Positions 44,128 through 54,097 of a DNA stretch of 64,000 nucleotides are shown in pieces. The stretch is from Nioella nitratireducens. GTDB taxonomy: Bacteria; Pseudomonadota; Alphaproteobacteria; Rhodobacterales; Rhodobacteraceae. Made by a program: the position numbers and the translations under genes. A model generated the notes under the pieces. The model had not been told where the DNA came from. It was given only the letters and a program-made list of their open reading frames with translations, and did not search any database. Each line of letters starts with the position of its first letter. The stretch's first letter is position 1. The stretch covers positions 1 through 64,000 of the forward strand of contig NZ_MNBW01000013.1 of NCBI RefSeq assembly GCF_001879715.1, written 5' to 3'.

Positions 44128-44299
44128 CCCGCCGCCCTTGAAACCGGTGGACAAGCCGGGGGGCCTTGGGTCTACTCGGGCGCGCCAGGGGGCGAAGTAA
44201 CCGGGGGTAGCGGGGCGTGACGCAAGGCGGCAGGGCAGGAATGGAGCTTGGGATTTGGGGCCATTGGCCCCGGTCCCCGTCTGATGCGCGGGCCAAGCC

Positions 44300-45988
44300 A
44301 TGAACCCGCCCAAATCCCCTTCATCCTCTGGCCCCGCCTTGGATGACCGTGCGGGCGCGCTGCGCGGTCTGTGGCGGGCGTTCAGGCAACACGGCCCCAA
44401 ACAACTGCAACTCTGGCTGGTCGCGCTGTTCATCGGGACAGCGGCAGGCTTTGCGGCGCTGATCTTTCGCAAGGGGATCGACTGGCTGCAATCGGCGCTC
44501 TACCGCACCGAGGATGTGGCGCGGCTGCACAGCCATGCGCAGACGCTGCCGTGGTACTGGATTCTGGCCATCCCGGTGGCGGGAGGGCTGATCGTCGGGC
44601 TGATCCTGAACCGCTTTACCGAGGACGGGCGCGCGCATTCCGTGGCCGAGGTGATCGAGGGGGCCGCGCTCAATGGCGGGCGGGTCGAGGGGCGGGCCGG
44701 GATCGCCTCGGCCATCGCATCGTGGATCACGCTCAGCTCTGGCGGGTCATCGGGGCGGGAAGGGCCGGTGGTGCATATCGCGGGCGTGATTGCGACATGG
44801 GTGTCGGATCGCATCGGCAACGACGCCGTGACCGCGCGCGACCTGTTGGGGTGCGCGGTCGCGGCCGCAGTGTCGGCCAGCTTCAACGCGCCGATTGCCG
44901 GGGCGCTTTTTGCCATGGAGGTGATCCTGCGCCATTTCGCGGTGCATGCCTATGCCCCCATCGTCATTGCCTCGGTTGCGGGCACGGTGATCAACCGGCG
45001 GGCTTTTGGCGATGTGACCGAGTTCACCTTGCCCGATACCAGCGTGTTGGCATTCTACGAGGAATTGCCAGCCTACCTGATCCTTGGCCTCGTGTCGGGG
45101 TTGGTGGCGGCGGCGCTGATGTGGTCGATCTTCTGGGCCGATGGCTTTGGCACGCGCGTGCAGCGGCGGTTGAGGGTGCCGCGGGCCCTGCGCCCGGCGG
45201 TTGCGGGGCTGTTGCTGGGCGTTATCGCCATCGGCTTTCCGCATGTGATCGGGGTCGGCTATGAAACCATCTCGGCGGCGCTGACCGGCCAATTGCTGAT
45301 GCACGAGGCGATGATCTTCGCCGTGCTCAAGGCCGTCGCGGTCACGATCACCCTTGCCGGGCGGATGGGGGGCGGCGTGTTTTCTCCGTCGCTGATGATG
45401 GGCGCGCTGTTGGGGCTGGCCTTCGGTTTCATCGCCACCGCGATCTTCCCCGAAGTGTCTGGGTCGGAAACGCTCTACGCGCTGGCGGGGATGGGGGCGG
45501 TCGCGGCGGCGGTGCTTGGCGCGCCGATTTCCACCACGCTGATCGTGTTCGAGCTGACCGGCGATTGGCAGACGGGGCTGGCGGTGATGATCTCGGTCTC
45601 GATCTCGACCGCGGTGGCCAGTCGGCTGGTGGACCGCTCGTTCTTCCTGACGCAACTGGAGCGGCGCAATATTCACCTTGCCGCCGGGCCACAGGCCTAT
45701 CTGCTGTCGATGTTCCGGGTGGGCCGCGTGATGCGTCCGTTGACAGACCGGCCAGACGAGGCAGAGGCCCTGTTGACCCTGATCGAGCAGGGCATTTACC
45801 TCGACCGCAACGCGACGCTGGAACGGGCCCTGCCAACCTTCGAGCGGTCGGGGCTGGATATGGTCCCGGTCGTTACCCTGTCCCCCGGCGACGCACCGCC
45901 GGCGCTGGAGGGCGTGCTGTACCATGTGGATGCGCTCAAGGCCTATAACCGGGCCCTCGCCGCGACGGCGGCAGAGGAGCATAGCTGA
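44300..45988 (+). CDS. ClC-family chloride channel protein (second of two)
   Basis: 562 residues. ClC motifs: GGSSGREGPVVHIAG and GRMGGGVFSPSLMMGALLG; the first motif is changed (AHSVAEVIEGA instead of GSGIPE). The Glu203-equivalent is Val (FAMEVI), again suggesting a channel. A C-terminal region of about 110 residues (MRPLTDRPDEAEALLTLIEQG and following) resembles a reduced CBS pair. It is only distantly similar to the preceding protein, so this is not a recent duplication. Start ATG 44300 has a weak ribosome site. The two are likely co-expressed. Confidence 0.92.
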   Translation: MNPPKSPSSSGPALDDRAGALRGLWRAFRQHGPKQLQLWLVALFIGTAAGFAALIFRKGIDWLQSALYRTEDVARLHSHAQTLPWYWILAIPVAGGLIVGLILNRFTEDGRAHSVAEVIEGAALNGGRVEGRAGIASAIASWITLSSGGSSGREGPVVHIAGVIATWVSDRIGNDAVTARDLLGCAVAAAVSASFNAPIAGALFAMEVILRHFAVHAYAPIVIASVAGTVINRRAFGDVTEFTLPDTSVLAFYEELPAYLILGLVSGLVAAALMWSIFWADGFGTRVQRRLRVPRALRPAVAGLLLGVIAIGFPHVIGVGYETISAALTGQLLMHEAMIFAVLKAVAVTITLAGRMGGGVFSPSLMMGALLGLAFGFIATAIFPEVSGSETLYALAGMGAVAAAVLGAPISTTLIVFELTGDWQTGLAVMISVSISTAVASRLVDRSFFLTQLERRNIHLAAGPQAYLLSMFRVGRVMRPLTDRPDEAEALLTLIEQGIYLDRNATLERALPTFERSGLDMVPVVTLSPGDAPPALEGVLYHVDALKAYNRALAATAAEEHS

Positions 45989-46050
45989 CGCCGGGGCCGG
46001 TTTCCGCTATGCTGACGGCTTTCAATGCGGTTCATTTTGCGGAGAGCACC

Positions 46051-47112
46051 ATGTTCAGGAGACTTGTTTCACTGGCCCTTTTCCTCTTGTCCACTGGTCC
46101 GGCGGCAGCGCAGGACCGTGCCGAAGCCATCCTCGATTTCCTGTCACATCTGCCCATGGGGGCCGGGGAAGATACGATCGAAATCTGGTACGGCACGCCC
46201 ATTCCTGTGCAACCTGTGGTCCTGTTGGCGGAATTGCGCGGGGCCGAGATCCAAGGCGACATGGACCCATTCCTGCGGACGTTTCCCCGCACTTTGGGCG
46301 AAGGCGCGGCGTCCCGGCTGGATGAAATCGCGGCCACGCACGGGTTCGATTTTCTGGCGGCCCGGTCCTACGCCACGATGGACCAACGACCTGCCCGCGC
46401 CGCCGTGATCGACTTGCCCCCTGACATGGCCGCCGGGGTGGCCCCGGCCCTGACAGCCAATCTGGGATATGCAGAAGAGCTGCGAGCCGGGCGTCCGATC
46501 CTGGCCCGGGGTGAGGATTTCGAGACAAATTTCCGTCAGCGCGATGATGTGTTTGCCTATCGCATCGGCTATGCGTCGCGCGTCTGGATCGACGGCGGGC
46601 TGCTGGTGCAGGCCGGGGATTGGGGGACGATGGATCGCGCCTTGGCCGCTCCCGCAGGGTCCGTTGGCATGGCCCCGGATGCGCGCGCGATGATCAATAT
46701 CCTTGATGCAGATCTCGACGCGCCGGGCAACGTCGCAGCTATTCGGCTCTACCTCAACCTTTCGCAACAGGGATTGGGCCGCGCCATCATGGTTGCCGAT
46801 ATGGTTAATGGCATGGACGAAAGCGGCGTCTTCGCGATGATCGTCGAGGATGCCGCGACGGCGCAGTCCATGGTTGCCGCCGCCGAGGCCGCATGGACCA
46901 CGGAACCCAACCCGGCGACACGTCGCCCCATGGCCGAGATGATGCACGGTGAGATGACCGCCCGCACGATGGAGATCGAGGGGCGGTCGATGGTCGTGTT
47001 AACGGTCTACGGCCCGCATCCGTTAGAAGATGTGCCGATCTGGCAAAACCGGCTGTCAGACCGGTTCGACATCTATCTGATGCAAGGCGTGCTGGCGTGG
47101 TTGTTCGACTAG
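46051..47112 (+). CDS. Secreted protein of unknown function
   Basis: 353 residues. A clear Sec signal peptide (MFRRLVSLALFLLSTGPAAAQ, cleavage after AAA). The mature protein is acidic with no cysteine and no domain I recognise; it mixes helices and sheets (WIDGGLLVQAGDWGTMDRALA, DADLDAPGNVAAIRLYLNLSQQG). GGAG lies before ATG 46051; a start 14 codons upstream would precede the signal peptide and is rejected. Location downstream of ClC genes gives no functional hint. Confidence 0.68.
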   Translation: MFRRLVSLALFLLSTGPAAAQDRAEAILDFLSHLPMGAGEDTIEIWYGTPIPVQPVVLLAELRGAEIQGDMDPFLRTFPRTLGEGAASRLDEIAATHGFDFLAARSYATMDQRPARAAVIDLPPDMAAGVAPALTANLGYAEELRAGRPILARGEDFETNFRQRDDVFAYRIGYASRVWIDGGLLVQAGDWGTMDRALAAPAGSVGMAPDARAMINILDADLDAPGNVAAIRLYLNLSQQGLGRAIMVADMVNGMDESGVFAMIVEDAATAQSMVAAAEAAWTTEPNPATRRPMAEMMHGEMTARTMEIEGRSMVVLTVYGPHPLEDVPIWQNRLSDRFDIYLMQGVLAWLFD

Positions 47113-47119
47113 GTCGCGC

Positions 47120-47461
47120 TCAGAGCTTCTCGACCGCCACGAGATTGGGATAGAACGCGAGGTAGCCTGCGATTGCGGCCACCTCTTCGTTCGGAGCGTC
47201 GTAGCTCCATGCCGCGTTCTTGATCACGGTGCTTTTGGTCACGATCGAATAATAGGTGGCATCGCCCTTGAAGGGGCAGTGGCTGGTCGTCTCCGAGGTG
47301 TCGAGGAAGGCCATGCCGATATCTTCGCGGGGAAAATAAATGACAGGGGGATAGTTTCCCTCGGTCAGTTCCAGCGCGTTCTGCGACTCGCCCAGAACCG
47401 CGCCGCCAGCGCGCACAACCCAAGTGCCCTTGGCCTTGTGAATCTTGATATGCCTGTCCAT
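47120..47461 (-). CDS. DUF427 domain protein
   Basis: 113 residues, full-length DUF427. Typical core: VVRAGGAVLGESQNALELTEGNYPPVIYFPREDI, given here in outline, then HCPFKGDATYYSIV and NAAWSYDAPNEEVAAIAGYLAFYPN. Structures of the family show a small beta-barrel; no activity is established. The start at 47461 has AGGGACAGGA upstream. It faces the secreted-protein gene end to end. Confidence 0.9.
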   Translation of the reverse strand: MDRHIKIHKAKGTWVVRAGGAVLGESQNALELTEGNYPPVIYFPREDIGMAFLDTSETTSHCPFKGDATYYSIVTKSTVIKNAAWSYDAPNEEVAAIAGYLAFYPNLVAVEKL

Positions 47462-47531
47462 TCCTGTCCCTCTCCCTCATCCGTGTTCCTGCTGGCCGAA
47501 AGACATGCCGCCCCGCTGTAACAGGATGATG

Positions 47532-49328
47532 TCACAGGGGGGCCGTGGCGCGGGCCAGCCACTCTGCCGTGTCCGGGGGCAGGTGCGGGCGCAACTTGTC
47601 GGCGATAGTGGCATGATAGTCGTTGAGCCAGCCGATTTCGTCCCTGTTCATTGCTTCTGCGTCAATCAGACGCCGGTCGACCGGGGCCCATGTCAGGGTG
47701 TCGAACGACAGCATGTCGCGGTCGTCACCGCCGGGCAGCGACGGGGCCTCGGTCACCACCAACAGGTTCTCGATCCTTATTCCGAAGGCGCCCTCGCGGT
47801 AGTAACCGGGTTCGTTGGAAAGGATCATGCCGGGCCTGAGCGGCAGGGTCGAGGCGCGGCTGATGCGCTGTGGCCCTTCATGGACCGACAGGTAGACACC
47901 GACCCCGTGTCCGGTGCCATGGTCGAAATCGCGCCCGGCGGACCAGAGCGGCGCGCGCGCCAGCGAATCCAGATCCCGCCCCGCGATCCCCTTGGGAAAC
48001 CGTGCCCGGCTGACCGCGATCATGCCGCGCAGCACCTGGGTAAAGGCTGTCTTTTCCTCGTCGCCTGGTTCGCCCACCGGCAGGGTGCGGGTGATGTCGG
48101 TGGTGCCATCTTCGTATTGCGCGCCCGAGTCGATCAGAAAAAGCTGGCCGGGCGTGAGCGTGGCGTTGGTCTGCTCCGTCACCCGGTAATGGACAATGGC
48201 GCCGTTGGCCCCGGCACCCGCGATCGTATCGAAGGAAATGTCTCGCAGCACCCCGGTCTCGGCGCGGAATCCTTCCAGCGCGCGGGCGCAGTCGATCTCG
48301 GTCAGGCCGCCCTTGGGCGCGGTTTCGTCGAACCAGTGCAGAAAGCGGGCAAAGGCCGCGCCATCGCGGATATGCGCCGTTGTCGTGGCGGCGATCTCGG
48401 CGGGTGTTTTGCAGGCCTTGGGCAGAATGCAGGGGTCTTCTCCCGGCGCGACCTCGATCCCGGCGGCGTCCAGCACCATGCGCACCTTGTGCGGCGCGGT
48501 GGCGGGATCGACACGCACCGGCCCGCTCAGCCCGGCAAGGACGGTTTCGAAGTCGTCCCAGGGTTTGAGGGTGATATCGGGGTCCGGTCCCAGACCGTCG
48601 AACTTGGCCGGGTCCGAGAACAGTGTGACATGACCCTCGCGGTCGAGGATCGCGAAAGTCTGCACCACTGGAAGATGCGGCAGGTCGCTGCCCCGGATGT
48701 TGAGCAGCCAGCAAATCGAGTCGGGCAGCGTCAGGACCGCCGCCGTGTGCCCTGCCTTGGCCAGGGCCTGGGCGATGTCGGCCCGCTTCTGTCCCGAAGT
48801 CATGCCCGCCAGCTTGGCCGGATAGGTCATTGCTGGCGCATCGGGGCGGTCGGGCTGTTCGGGCCAGATCGCGTCGATCTGGTTGGCAACGGGGCGCAAC
48901 GTGATCTGGGCCGGGGTCAGGGCGGTTTCCAGCCTGTCCACCTCTTGCGAGGTATGCAGCCACGGGTCGAATCCGACAACGCCGCCTGGCGGCATCTGTT
49001 CCGCCAGCCAGTCCTCCAGCTTGGTTTCTGGCCACGGCACCGGCGTGAACTGGTCCAACGCCACTTGCGCCTTGACCTGCACCCGGTAGCGCCCGTCGAT
49101 GAAGACGCCCGCCACCTTTGGCAACACCGCGCAGAACCCTGCCGATCCGGTAAACCCGGTCAGCCAAGCCAGCCGCTCGTCGCGCGGGGCGACATATTCC
49201 CCCTGATGCACATCGGCACGAGGAACCAGAAACCCGCTCAGCCCGCTGCGGGCAAGCGCCGCACGCAAGGAAGCCAGCCGGGGCGGTCCTTGATCGGGAC
49301 TGGACGTTGCGGAATAGGTCTGAAACAT
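47532..49328 (-). CDS. pepP: Xaa-Pro aminopeptidase P family (M24B)
   Basis: 598 residues, a dinuclear-metal peptidase that removes N-terminal residues before proline. Two creatinase-like N-terminal domains (residues about 1-300) and a pita-bread catalytic domain with the metal ligands in LIDSGAQYEDGTTDITRT, GHGTGHGVGVYLSVHEG, LSNEPGYY and GIRIENL. The N-terminal segment FLVPRADVHQGEYVAPRDERL is typical of eukaryotic-type AMPP found in alphaproteobacteria. Start at 49328 has AAGG 8 bases upstream; an ATG five codons earlier (49343) is an alternative. Gene symbol is by family, not a verified orthologue. Confidence 0.9.
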   Translation of the reverse strand: MFQTYSATSSPDQGPPRLASLRAALARSGLSGFLVPRADVHQGEYVAPRDERLAWLTGFTGSAGFCAVLPKVAGVFIDGRYRVQVKAQVALDQFTPVPWPETKLEDWLAEQMPPGGVVGFDPWLHTSQEVDRLETALTPAQITLRPVANQIDAIWPEQPDRPDAPAMTYPAKLAGMTSGQKRADIAQALAKAGHTAAVLTLPDSICWLLNIRGSDLPHLPVVQTFAILDREGHVTLFSDPAKFDGLGPDPDITLKPWDDFETVLAGLSGPVRVDPATAPHKVRMVLDAAGIEVAPGEDPCILPKACKTPAEIAATTTAHIRDGAAFARFLHWFDETAPKGGLTEIDCARALEGFRAETGVLRDISFDTIAGAGANGAIVHYRVTEQTNATLTPGQLFLIDSGAQYEDGTTDITRTLPVGEPGDEEKTAFTQVLRGMIAVSRARFPKGIAGRDLDSLARAPLWSAGRDFDHGTGHGVGVYLSVHEGPQRISRASTLPLRPGMILSNEPGYYREGAFGIRIENLLVVTEAPSLPGGDDRDMLSFDTLTWAPVDRRLIDAEAMNRDEIGWLNDYHATIADKLRPHLPPDTAEWLARATAPL

Positions 49329-49414
49329 GGAAATGGCCTTCATCGGGGGTATCTTTGCGCAGACTGTACTGCCGTCAGCGGTGCTGACAAGTTGGTGCGG
49401 GCAAACAGGTCATA

Positions 49415-49437
49415 ACGTGGAATTGATTGATCCACGT
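49415..49437. promoter_or_regulatory. Inverted repeat in the divergent pepP-pagL spacer
   Basis: ACGTGGA-N9-TCCACGT, perfect 7-base arms. It lies about 10 bases upstream of a TTGACA box that could drive the PagL-like gene, so it could be an operator. Regulator unknown. Confidence 0.4.
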
Positions 49438-49446
49438 CCATTCGGA

Positions 49447-49475
49447 TTGACAGTTTAGGGAAGGCATAGTTTTAG
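49447..49475 (+). promoter_or_regulatory. Candidate promoter of the PagL-like gene
   Basis: TTGACA (49447-49452), 17-base spacer, TTTTAG (49470-49475). A start point 6-8 bases downstream would fall at or next to the ATG at 49483, consistent with a leaderless message; there is no Shine-Dalgarno sequence at normal spacing. Confidence 0.45.
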
Positions 49476-49482
49476 TCGCAAT

Positions 49483-49959
49483 ATGAAAAAGTTGTTGACC
49501 ACAGCCCTTCTGGCCACCGCCGCCCCGACCGCCCTTTTGGCGGACGAAGTGGTTGTGGGTGGCTTTTATGACATTGAAAACGACAGCCGGTCGCTGTCGT
49601 TGGCCTACCATTCCGACCCGGTATGGACCCTCTGGAACCGCACCCAGATAGGATGGGCGGTTGGAACCCGGTTCGACGATGACCAAGATTTCTTCGTCGG
49701 CGCGGGAATTTCCACCCAGACCGCGCTGTCCGACCGGATCTATTTCTCGTTCCGGTTCATGCCCGGCTATTACGAGGCGGGCCGCAATGGCAATCCGCTC
49801 GGGGGGCCGCTGTCCTTCTGGAGCGAGGTTGGTTTTGGCTATCGGCTGACGGACAGCTCTGCGCTGCTGCTCACCTACGACCATTTCTCCAACGCCTTCA
49901 TCTACGATCGCAATCAGGGCGTTGACGCGTTCGGGTTGGCCTACGCCTATTCCTTCTGA
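49483..49959 (+). CDS. PagL-like lipid A 3-O-deacylase (acyloxyacyl hydrolase family)
   Basis: 158 residues. Signal peptide (MKKLLTTALLATAAPTALLA), then an eight-strand outer-membrane barrel pattern of alternating residues. The C-terminal YDHFSNAFIYDRNQGVDAFGLAYAYSF, given here in outline, fits the PagL signature: His134, Ser136 at +2 and an acidic residue at +14 (Asp148, where PagL of Pseudomonas has Glu). It ends in aromatic Phe as barrel proteins do. PagL removes the 3-O acyl chain of lipid A. Good match of spacing, but the Glu-to-Asp change leaves activity uncertain. No ribosome site is evident. Confidence 0.75.
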   Translation: MKKLLTTALLATAAPTALLADEVVVGGFYDIENDSRSLSLAYHSDPVWTLWNRTQIGWAVGTRFDDDQDFFVGAGISTQTALSDRIYFSFRFMPGYYEAGRNGNPLGGPLSFWSEVGFGYRLTDSSALLLTYDHFSNAFIYDRNQGVDAFGLAYAYSF

Positions 49960-49998
49960 TCGTGTGGCGACCCGATTCCAGGGCGCCGAAGGCGGGGG

Positions 49999-51873
49999 TT
50001 ATCCCGCCTTCCTTATTCCCAGAAACCGGGCGCGGGCACGCGGGTCGCTGTCGAACAGCGAGGCCAGTTGCTCGGTCATCGCGCCGGCCAGTTGCTCGGC
50101 ATCGGTGATCGTGACGGCCCGTTCGTAGTAGCGCGTGACGTCATGGCCGATGCCGATGGCCAGCAATTCCACCGCGCGGCGTTTTTCGACCATGGCGATC
50201 ACGTCGCGCAGGTGCTTTTCGAGATAGTTCGACGGGTTCACCGACAGGGTGGAATCGTCCACCGGCGCGCCATCGGAAATCACCATCAGGATTTTGCGTT
50301 GTTCGCGGCGGGCCAGCATCCGGCGATGCGCCCATTCCAGCGCCTCGCCGTCGATGTTTTCCTTCAGAAGACCTTCTTTCATCATCAGGCCCAGATTATC
50401 CCGTGTGCGGCGCATCGGGGCATCGGCGCCCTTGTAGATGATGTGACGCAGGTCGTTCAGGCGTCCGGGTTGCTGTTCCCGTCCGGCCCCCAACCATTCC
50501 TCGCGCGAACGGCCCCCCTTCCACGCGCGGGTGGTAAAGCCGAGGATTTCGACCTTTACGTCGCAGCGTTCCAGCGTGCGCGCCAGCACATCGGCACAGA
50601 TCGCGGCGATGGAAATCGGGCGGCCCCGCATGGAGCCGGAATTGTCCAACAGCAGCGTCACGACCGTGTCGCGGAAGTCCATGTCCTTTTCGACCTTGAA
50701 GGACAGCGGCGTCGTCGGGTTGGCCACCACGCGCGCCAAACGGCCCGCATCCAGCACGCCTTCTTCCTTGTCGAATTCCCATGACCGGTTCTGTTGTGCC
50801 TGAAGACGGCGCTGCAGCTTGTTGGCCAGGCGGCTGACGGCCCCCTTCAGCGGTTCAAGCTGCTGGTCGAGATAGGCGCGCAGGCGTTCCAGCTCTTGCG
50901 GCTCGGCCAACTCTTCGGCGGAGATTTCCTCGTCATGTTCGGTGGTGAAGACCTTGTAATCGGGGTCGGCCTCGGAATGCGGGGCAGGGGGCGGCGGCTC
51001 CAGCGGGGCCTCGCCTTCGGGCAGTTCGGTTTCCTCGGCCTCTTCCATGTCGCCCTGGTCATCCATCTCGACCGAGGCCTGGCTGGCGTCCTGCTGTTCT
51101 TCCTGGCTCTGTTCGGGGCTGGCGTCGGCCTGATCGTCCTGGTCTTCGTCGGCATCGCCGGTCGAATCGGGATTGTCGTCGTCGTCCGCCTCGGCTTCCT
51201 CCTCGTTGTCTTCATCGAGGTCGTCGGGGTCATCCCCCAACTGGTCGCCATAGCCGAGGTCTTCGATCAACTGCCGTGTCAGCTTGGCGAAAGCGGTCTG
51301 GTCGTTCAGAACCTCGTCGAGATTGTCGAGGGTCTCGCCGCAGCGGTCTTCGATGAAGCCGCGCCACAGGTCCATGACATTCGCCGCCTCGGGCGGCAGA
51401 TCGCGGCCGGTCGCAAGATGGCGGATCAGGTAGCCCGCCGCCGTAGCCAGCGGCGCGTCCGAGGCCTCGCGGATGTCGCCATAGCCCTTGCGCCGGGCTT
51501 CGTTCCCGATCTTGGCGTCGATGTTTCCGGCGGTGCCCGGCATGTGCCGGGCGCCCATGGCTTCGCAGCGGGCGGTTTCCATTGCGTCCATCAGGTCGCG
51601 CGCCATTTGCCCTTGCGGGGCATAGCGCGTGGCGGTGCCTGTGTCGTGATACTTGTGCTTCAACGCATAGGCATCGGCGGTGCCACGGGCCAGCAGCACC
51701 TCTTCGCGGGTCATCCGGCGGCTGATCTGCGGCAGGCGCACGGAATCGGCCGTCAGCCCCGGCGGATCGACCGAGTAGCTGATCCCCAGTTCAGGATCGT
51801 CGGCCATCACGCGGGTGGTTTCTGCCAGCGCCTTCTTGAAGGGATCGGCGGGGTTATCCGTAGGCTTCTTCAT
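49999..51873 (-). CDS. cobT: Aerobic cobaltochelatase subunit CobT
   Basis: 624 residues. The CobNST complex inserts cobalt into hydrogenobyrinic acid a,c-diamide in the aerobic B12 pathway. N-terminal CobT domain, a long very acidic Asp/Glu/Gln region (about residues 210-310), and a C-terminal von Willebrand A domain with the MIDAS motif [18 protein letters not shown] and [13 protein letters not shown]. CobS is encoded just upstream on the same strand with one small gene between. cobN is not in the window. Confidence 0.95.
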   Translation of the reverse strand: MKKPTDNPADPFKKALAETTRVMADDPELGISYSVDPPGLTADSVRLPQISRRMTREEVLLARGTADAYALKHKYHDTGTATRYAPQGQMARDLMDAMETARCEAMGARHMPGTAGNIDAKIGNEARRKGYGDIREASDAPLATAAGYLIRHLATGRDLPPEAANVMDLWRGFIEDRCGETLDNLDEVLNDQTAFAKLTRQLIEDLGYGDQLGDDPDDLDEDNEEEAEADDDDNPDSTGDADEDQDDQADASPEQSQEEQQDASQASVEMDDQGDMEEAEETELPEGEAPLEPPPPAPHSEADPDYKVFTTEHDEEISAEELAEPQELERLRAYLDQQLEPLKGAVSRLANKLQRRLQAQQNRSWEFDKEEGVLDAGRLARVVANPTTPLSFKVEKDMDFRDTVVTLLLDNSGSMRGRPISIAAICADVLARTLERCDVKVEILGFTTRAWKGGRSREEWLGAGREQQPGRLNDLRHIIYKGADAPMRRTRDNLGLMMKEGLLKENIDGEALEWAHRRMLARREQRKILMVISDGAPVDDSTLSVNPSNYLEKHLRDVIAMVEKRRAVELLAIGIGHDVTRYYERAVTITDAEQLAGAMTEQLASLFDSDPRARARFLGIRKAG

Positions 51874-52009
51874 GACTCTCTATATGCACCTGCGCCGGGG
51901 CCGCGAAAAGAGGGGAATTCACCATGCCGCCGCGGCGGCGTGGTCAGCTTTCATCCCGTCGCGCGTGCGTGCTGGGCCGGGATCTGCCACTACGTGTTCA
52001 CGGCGTGGC

Positions 52010-52438
52010 CTACTCGGCGGGTGGAGGGGCCAGAACCGACACGCAATCTTCGTTGTCAGCCATATAGAGTGGGTCTTCGGCAAAGGCCGGGTGATCGGCG
52101 GCCTGATTTGCGGCGAAGCGCGTGTGATAGGCGGCGGTCAACTCGGCCACCTCCCGGCTCGCTGCGTCAACCGCGGCGTCGTGCGTCATGCCATCGGCCT
52201 GCATCGCGTTGACGCCCGTGCTCATCAACAGCCCCACGATCATCTCGACCTGCGATTGCATGTCGGGATCGACCTGTTCGCCCAGATGCGCGGCGCTGGC
52301 GGCGAAAAAGGCGCTGCATCGAGTGGCGATGTAGGACAGGGGCGCACCGCCCGCAATCTCGTCACGAAGCGGCTGCATCTCTTGCGCGGCGACAGGCGTT
52401 GCCAGCCCAAGGGCCACCAGGGCGGCCAAGACGCGCAT
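52010..52438 (-). CDS. Small secreted protein between cobS and cobT
   Basis: 142 residues. Signal peptide [19 protein letters not shown]; the mature part is mostly helical with two cysteines (ATRCSAFFAASAAHL and NEDCVSVLAPPP). No family recognised. Its ATG overlaps the cobS stop (TGATG), so it is translated with the chelatase genes; whether it has a role in cobalt handling is unknown. A GTG codon one triplet upstream is possible. Confidence 0.65.
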   Translation of the reverse strand: MRVLAALVALGLATPVAAQEMQPLRDEIAGGAPLSYIATRCSAFFAASAAHLGEQVDPDMQSQVEMIVGLLMSTGVNAMQADGMTHDAAVDAASREVAELTAAYHTRFAANQAADHPAFAEDPLYMADNEDCVSVLAPPPAE

Positions 52439-53409
52439 CACCCGAGGCTCATGCTTGCCGCGCTTTCCGGCAGCTCTTCGTCAAAGCAGCGCTGGTAGAA
52501 CTCGGCCACGGTCTGGCGCTCCAGCTCGTCGCATTTGTTGAGGAACGACAGCCGGAAGGCATAGCCGACCGAGCGGAAGATCTCGGCGTTCTGCGCCCAG
52601 TTGATCACGGTGCGCGGGCTCATCACGGTGGAAAGCTCGCCATTCATGAACGCTGTCCGGGTCAGGTCGGCCACGGTCACCATCTGGCTGATCGTCTGGC
52701 GCCCGGCGGCGGTGTTGTAATGCGGGTTCTTTGACAGGACGATATTGGTTTCGGCATCATGCGACAGGTAGTTCAGCGTCGCCACAAGGCTCCACCGGTC
52801 CATCTGCGCCTGGTTGATTTGCTGGGTGCCGTGGTAAAGCCCCGTCGTGTCGCCCAGACCCACGGTGTTGGCGGTGGCGAACAGGCGAAAACAGGGATGC
52901 GGCGTGATGATCTCGTTCTGGTCCAGCAGCGTCAGCTTGCCGTCATGCTCCAGCACCCGCTGGATCACGAACATCACATCGGCGCGGCCCGCGTCGTATT
53001 CGTCGAACACGATGGCCACGGGGTTGCGCAGCGCCCAAGGCAGGATACCTTCGTGAAACTCTGTCACCTGCTTGCCGTCGCGCAGTTTGATTGCATCCTT
53101 GCCGATCAGGTCGATCCGGCTGATATGGCTGTCGAGGTTCACCCGCACGGCAGGCCAGTTCAGACGCGCAGCGACCTGTTCGATATGGGTCGACTTGCCG
53201 GTGCCGTGGTAGCCCTGGATCATCACGCGCCGATTGTGGCTGAAGCCTGCAAGGATCGCCAGGGTCGTATCGGGATCGAATTTGTAGGTCTCATCGCGTG
53301 CCGGAACCCGATCGGTGGCCTCGGCAAAGCCCTTGACCTTCATGTCGCTGTCGATGCCAAACACATCGCGGACTGAGATATCTTCGGTCGGCTTCACGGT
53401 CATATCCAT
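52438..53409 (-). CDS. cobS: Aerobic cobaltochelatase subunit CobS
   Basis: 323 residues, AAA+ ATPase that drives cobalt chelation with CobT and CobN. Opens with the conserved [23 protein letters not shown]; Walker [30 protein letters not shown], Walker [13 protein letters not shown], sensor [17 protein letters not shown] 53409 fits the family N-terminus; an ATG two codons later (53403) is equally plausible. The frame is open far upstream but that region carries the divergent sigma-factor promoter. Confidence 0.95.
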   Translation of the reverse strand: MDMTVKPTEDISVRDVFGIDSDMKVKGFAEATDRVPARDETYKFDPDTTLAILAGFSHNRRVMIQGYHGTGKSTHIEQVAARLNWPAVRVNLDSHISRIDLIGKDAIKLRDGKQVTEFHEGILPWALRNPVAIVFDEYDAGRADVMFVIQRVLEHDGKLTLLDQNEIITPHPCFRLFATANTVGLGDTTGLYHGTQQINQAQMDRWSLVATLNYLSHDAETNIVLSKNPHYNTAAGRQTISQMVTVADLTRTAFMNGELSTVMSPRTVINWAQNAEIFRSVGYAFRLSFLNKCDELERQTVAEFYQRCFDEELPESAASMSLG

Positions 53410-53554
53410 TTCGAACCCGCTTTCTCGCTTGTTTTCGGCATATCGGGGACGTGTTGCACCATATTCCGGTGCGCCGCAAGAGGGCCTGCAACAGGTCGCA
53501 GCGGCATGACTTTTTTGCATTGCCTTGCCGCAGAGATCAGCTAGCTTCTTGGGG

Positions 53555-54097
53555 ATGACCGCGCGAACCGACCTTGAAACCCTCATGGCCCGCCTTGTGT
53601 TGAAGGACCGCGAGGCGTTTCGTGCGCTTTTCTCTGCCACGTCTGCGAAACTTTTTGGGGTCTGCCTTCGTGTCTTGAAGGACAGGGGCGAAGCCGAAGA
53701 TGCGTTGCAGGAGGTATATGTCAAAATCTGGAACCGCGCGGACCGCTATTCCAGTACTGGCCACAGCCCGATGACATGGCTGATCACGGTTGCCCGCAAC
53801 CACGCGATCGACCGGCTCCGGGCCCGCCGCGCCGACAGCGATATCGGCGACCCGGACCTTGTCCTGTCCGACCCCGCCCCCGGCCCCGAGGCGCGCGCCA
53901 TCGCCGCCGCTGAGGCCCGTCGGATTTCCGAGTGTTTCGGAGAGCTGGAACAAGCCCGTGCGGATGCCGTGCGGGGTGCCTATTTCGAGGGCGCGAGCTA
54001 TGCTGCGCTCGCCGAGCGGTTCGACGTGCCGCTGAATACAATGAAAACCTGGTTGCGCCGCAGCCTGATGACCCTGAAGGATTGCCTCAGCCGATGA
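53555..54097 (+). CDS. ECF-family RNA polymerase sigma factor
   Basis: 180 residues: sigma region 2 ([42 protein letters not shown] in outline) and region 4 ([35 protein letters not shown]). The linker [24 protein letters not shown] is typical of the RskA-partnered group. ATG 53555 fits the family start. It overlaps the anti-sigma gene by 4 bases (ATGA), and the pair precedes a fasciclin gene. Expected to be held inactive by the neighbouring anti-sigma factor at the membrane. Divergent from cobS. Confidence 0.93.
   Translation: MTARTDLETLMARLVLKDREAFRALFSATSAKLFGVCLRVLKDRGEAEDALQEVYVKIWNRADRYSSTGHSPMTWLITVARNHAIDRLRARRADSDIGDPDLVLSDPAPGPEARAIAAAEARRISECFGELEQARADAVRGAYFEGASYAALAERFDVPLNTMKTWLRRSLMTLKDCLSR

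Noticed and set aside
47445-49415. 656-codon open frame on the plus strand
   Set aside because: Antisense to the aminopeptidase P gene, whose metal ligands are all present on the minus strand.
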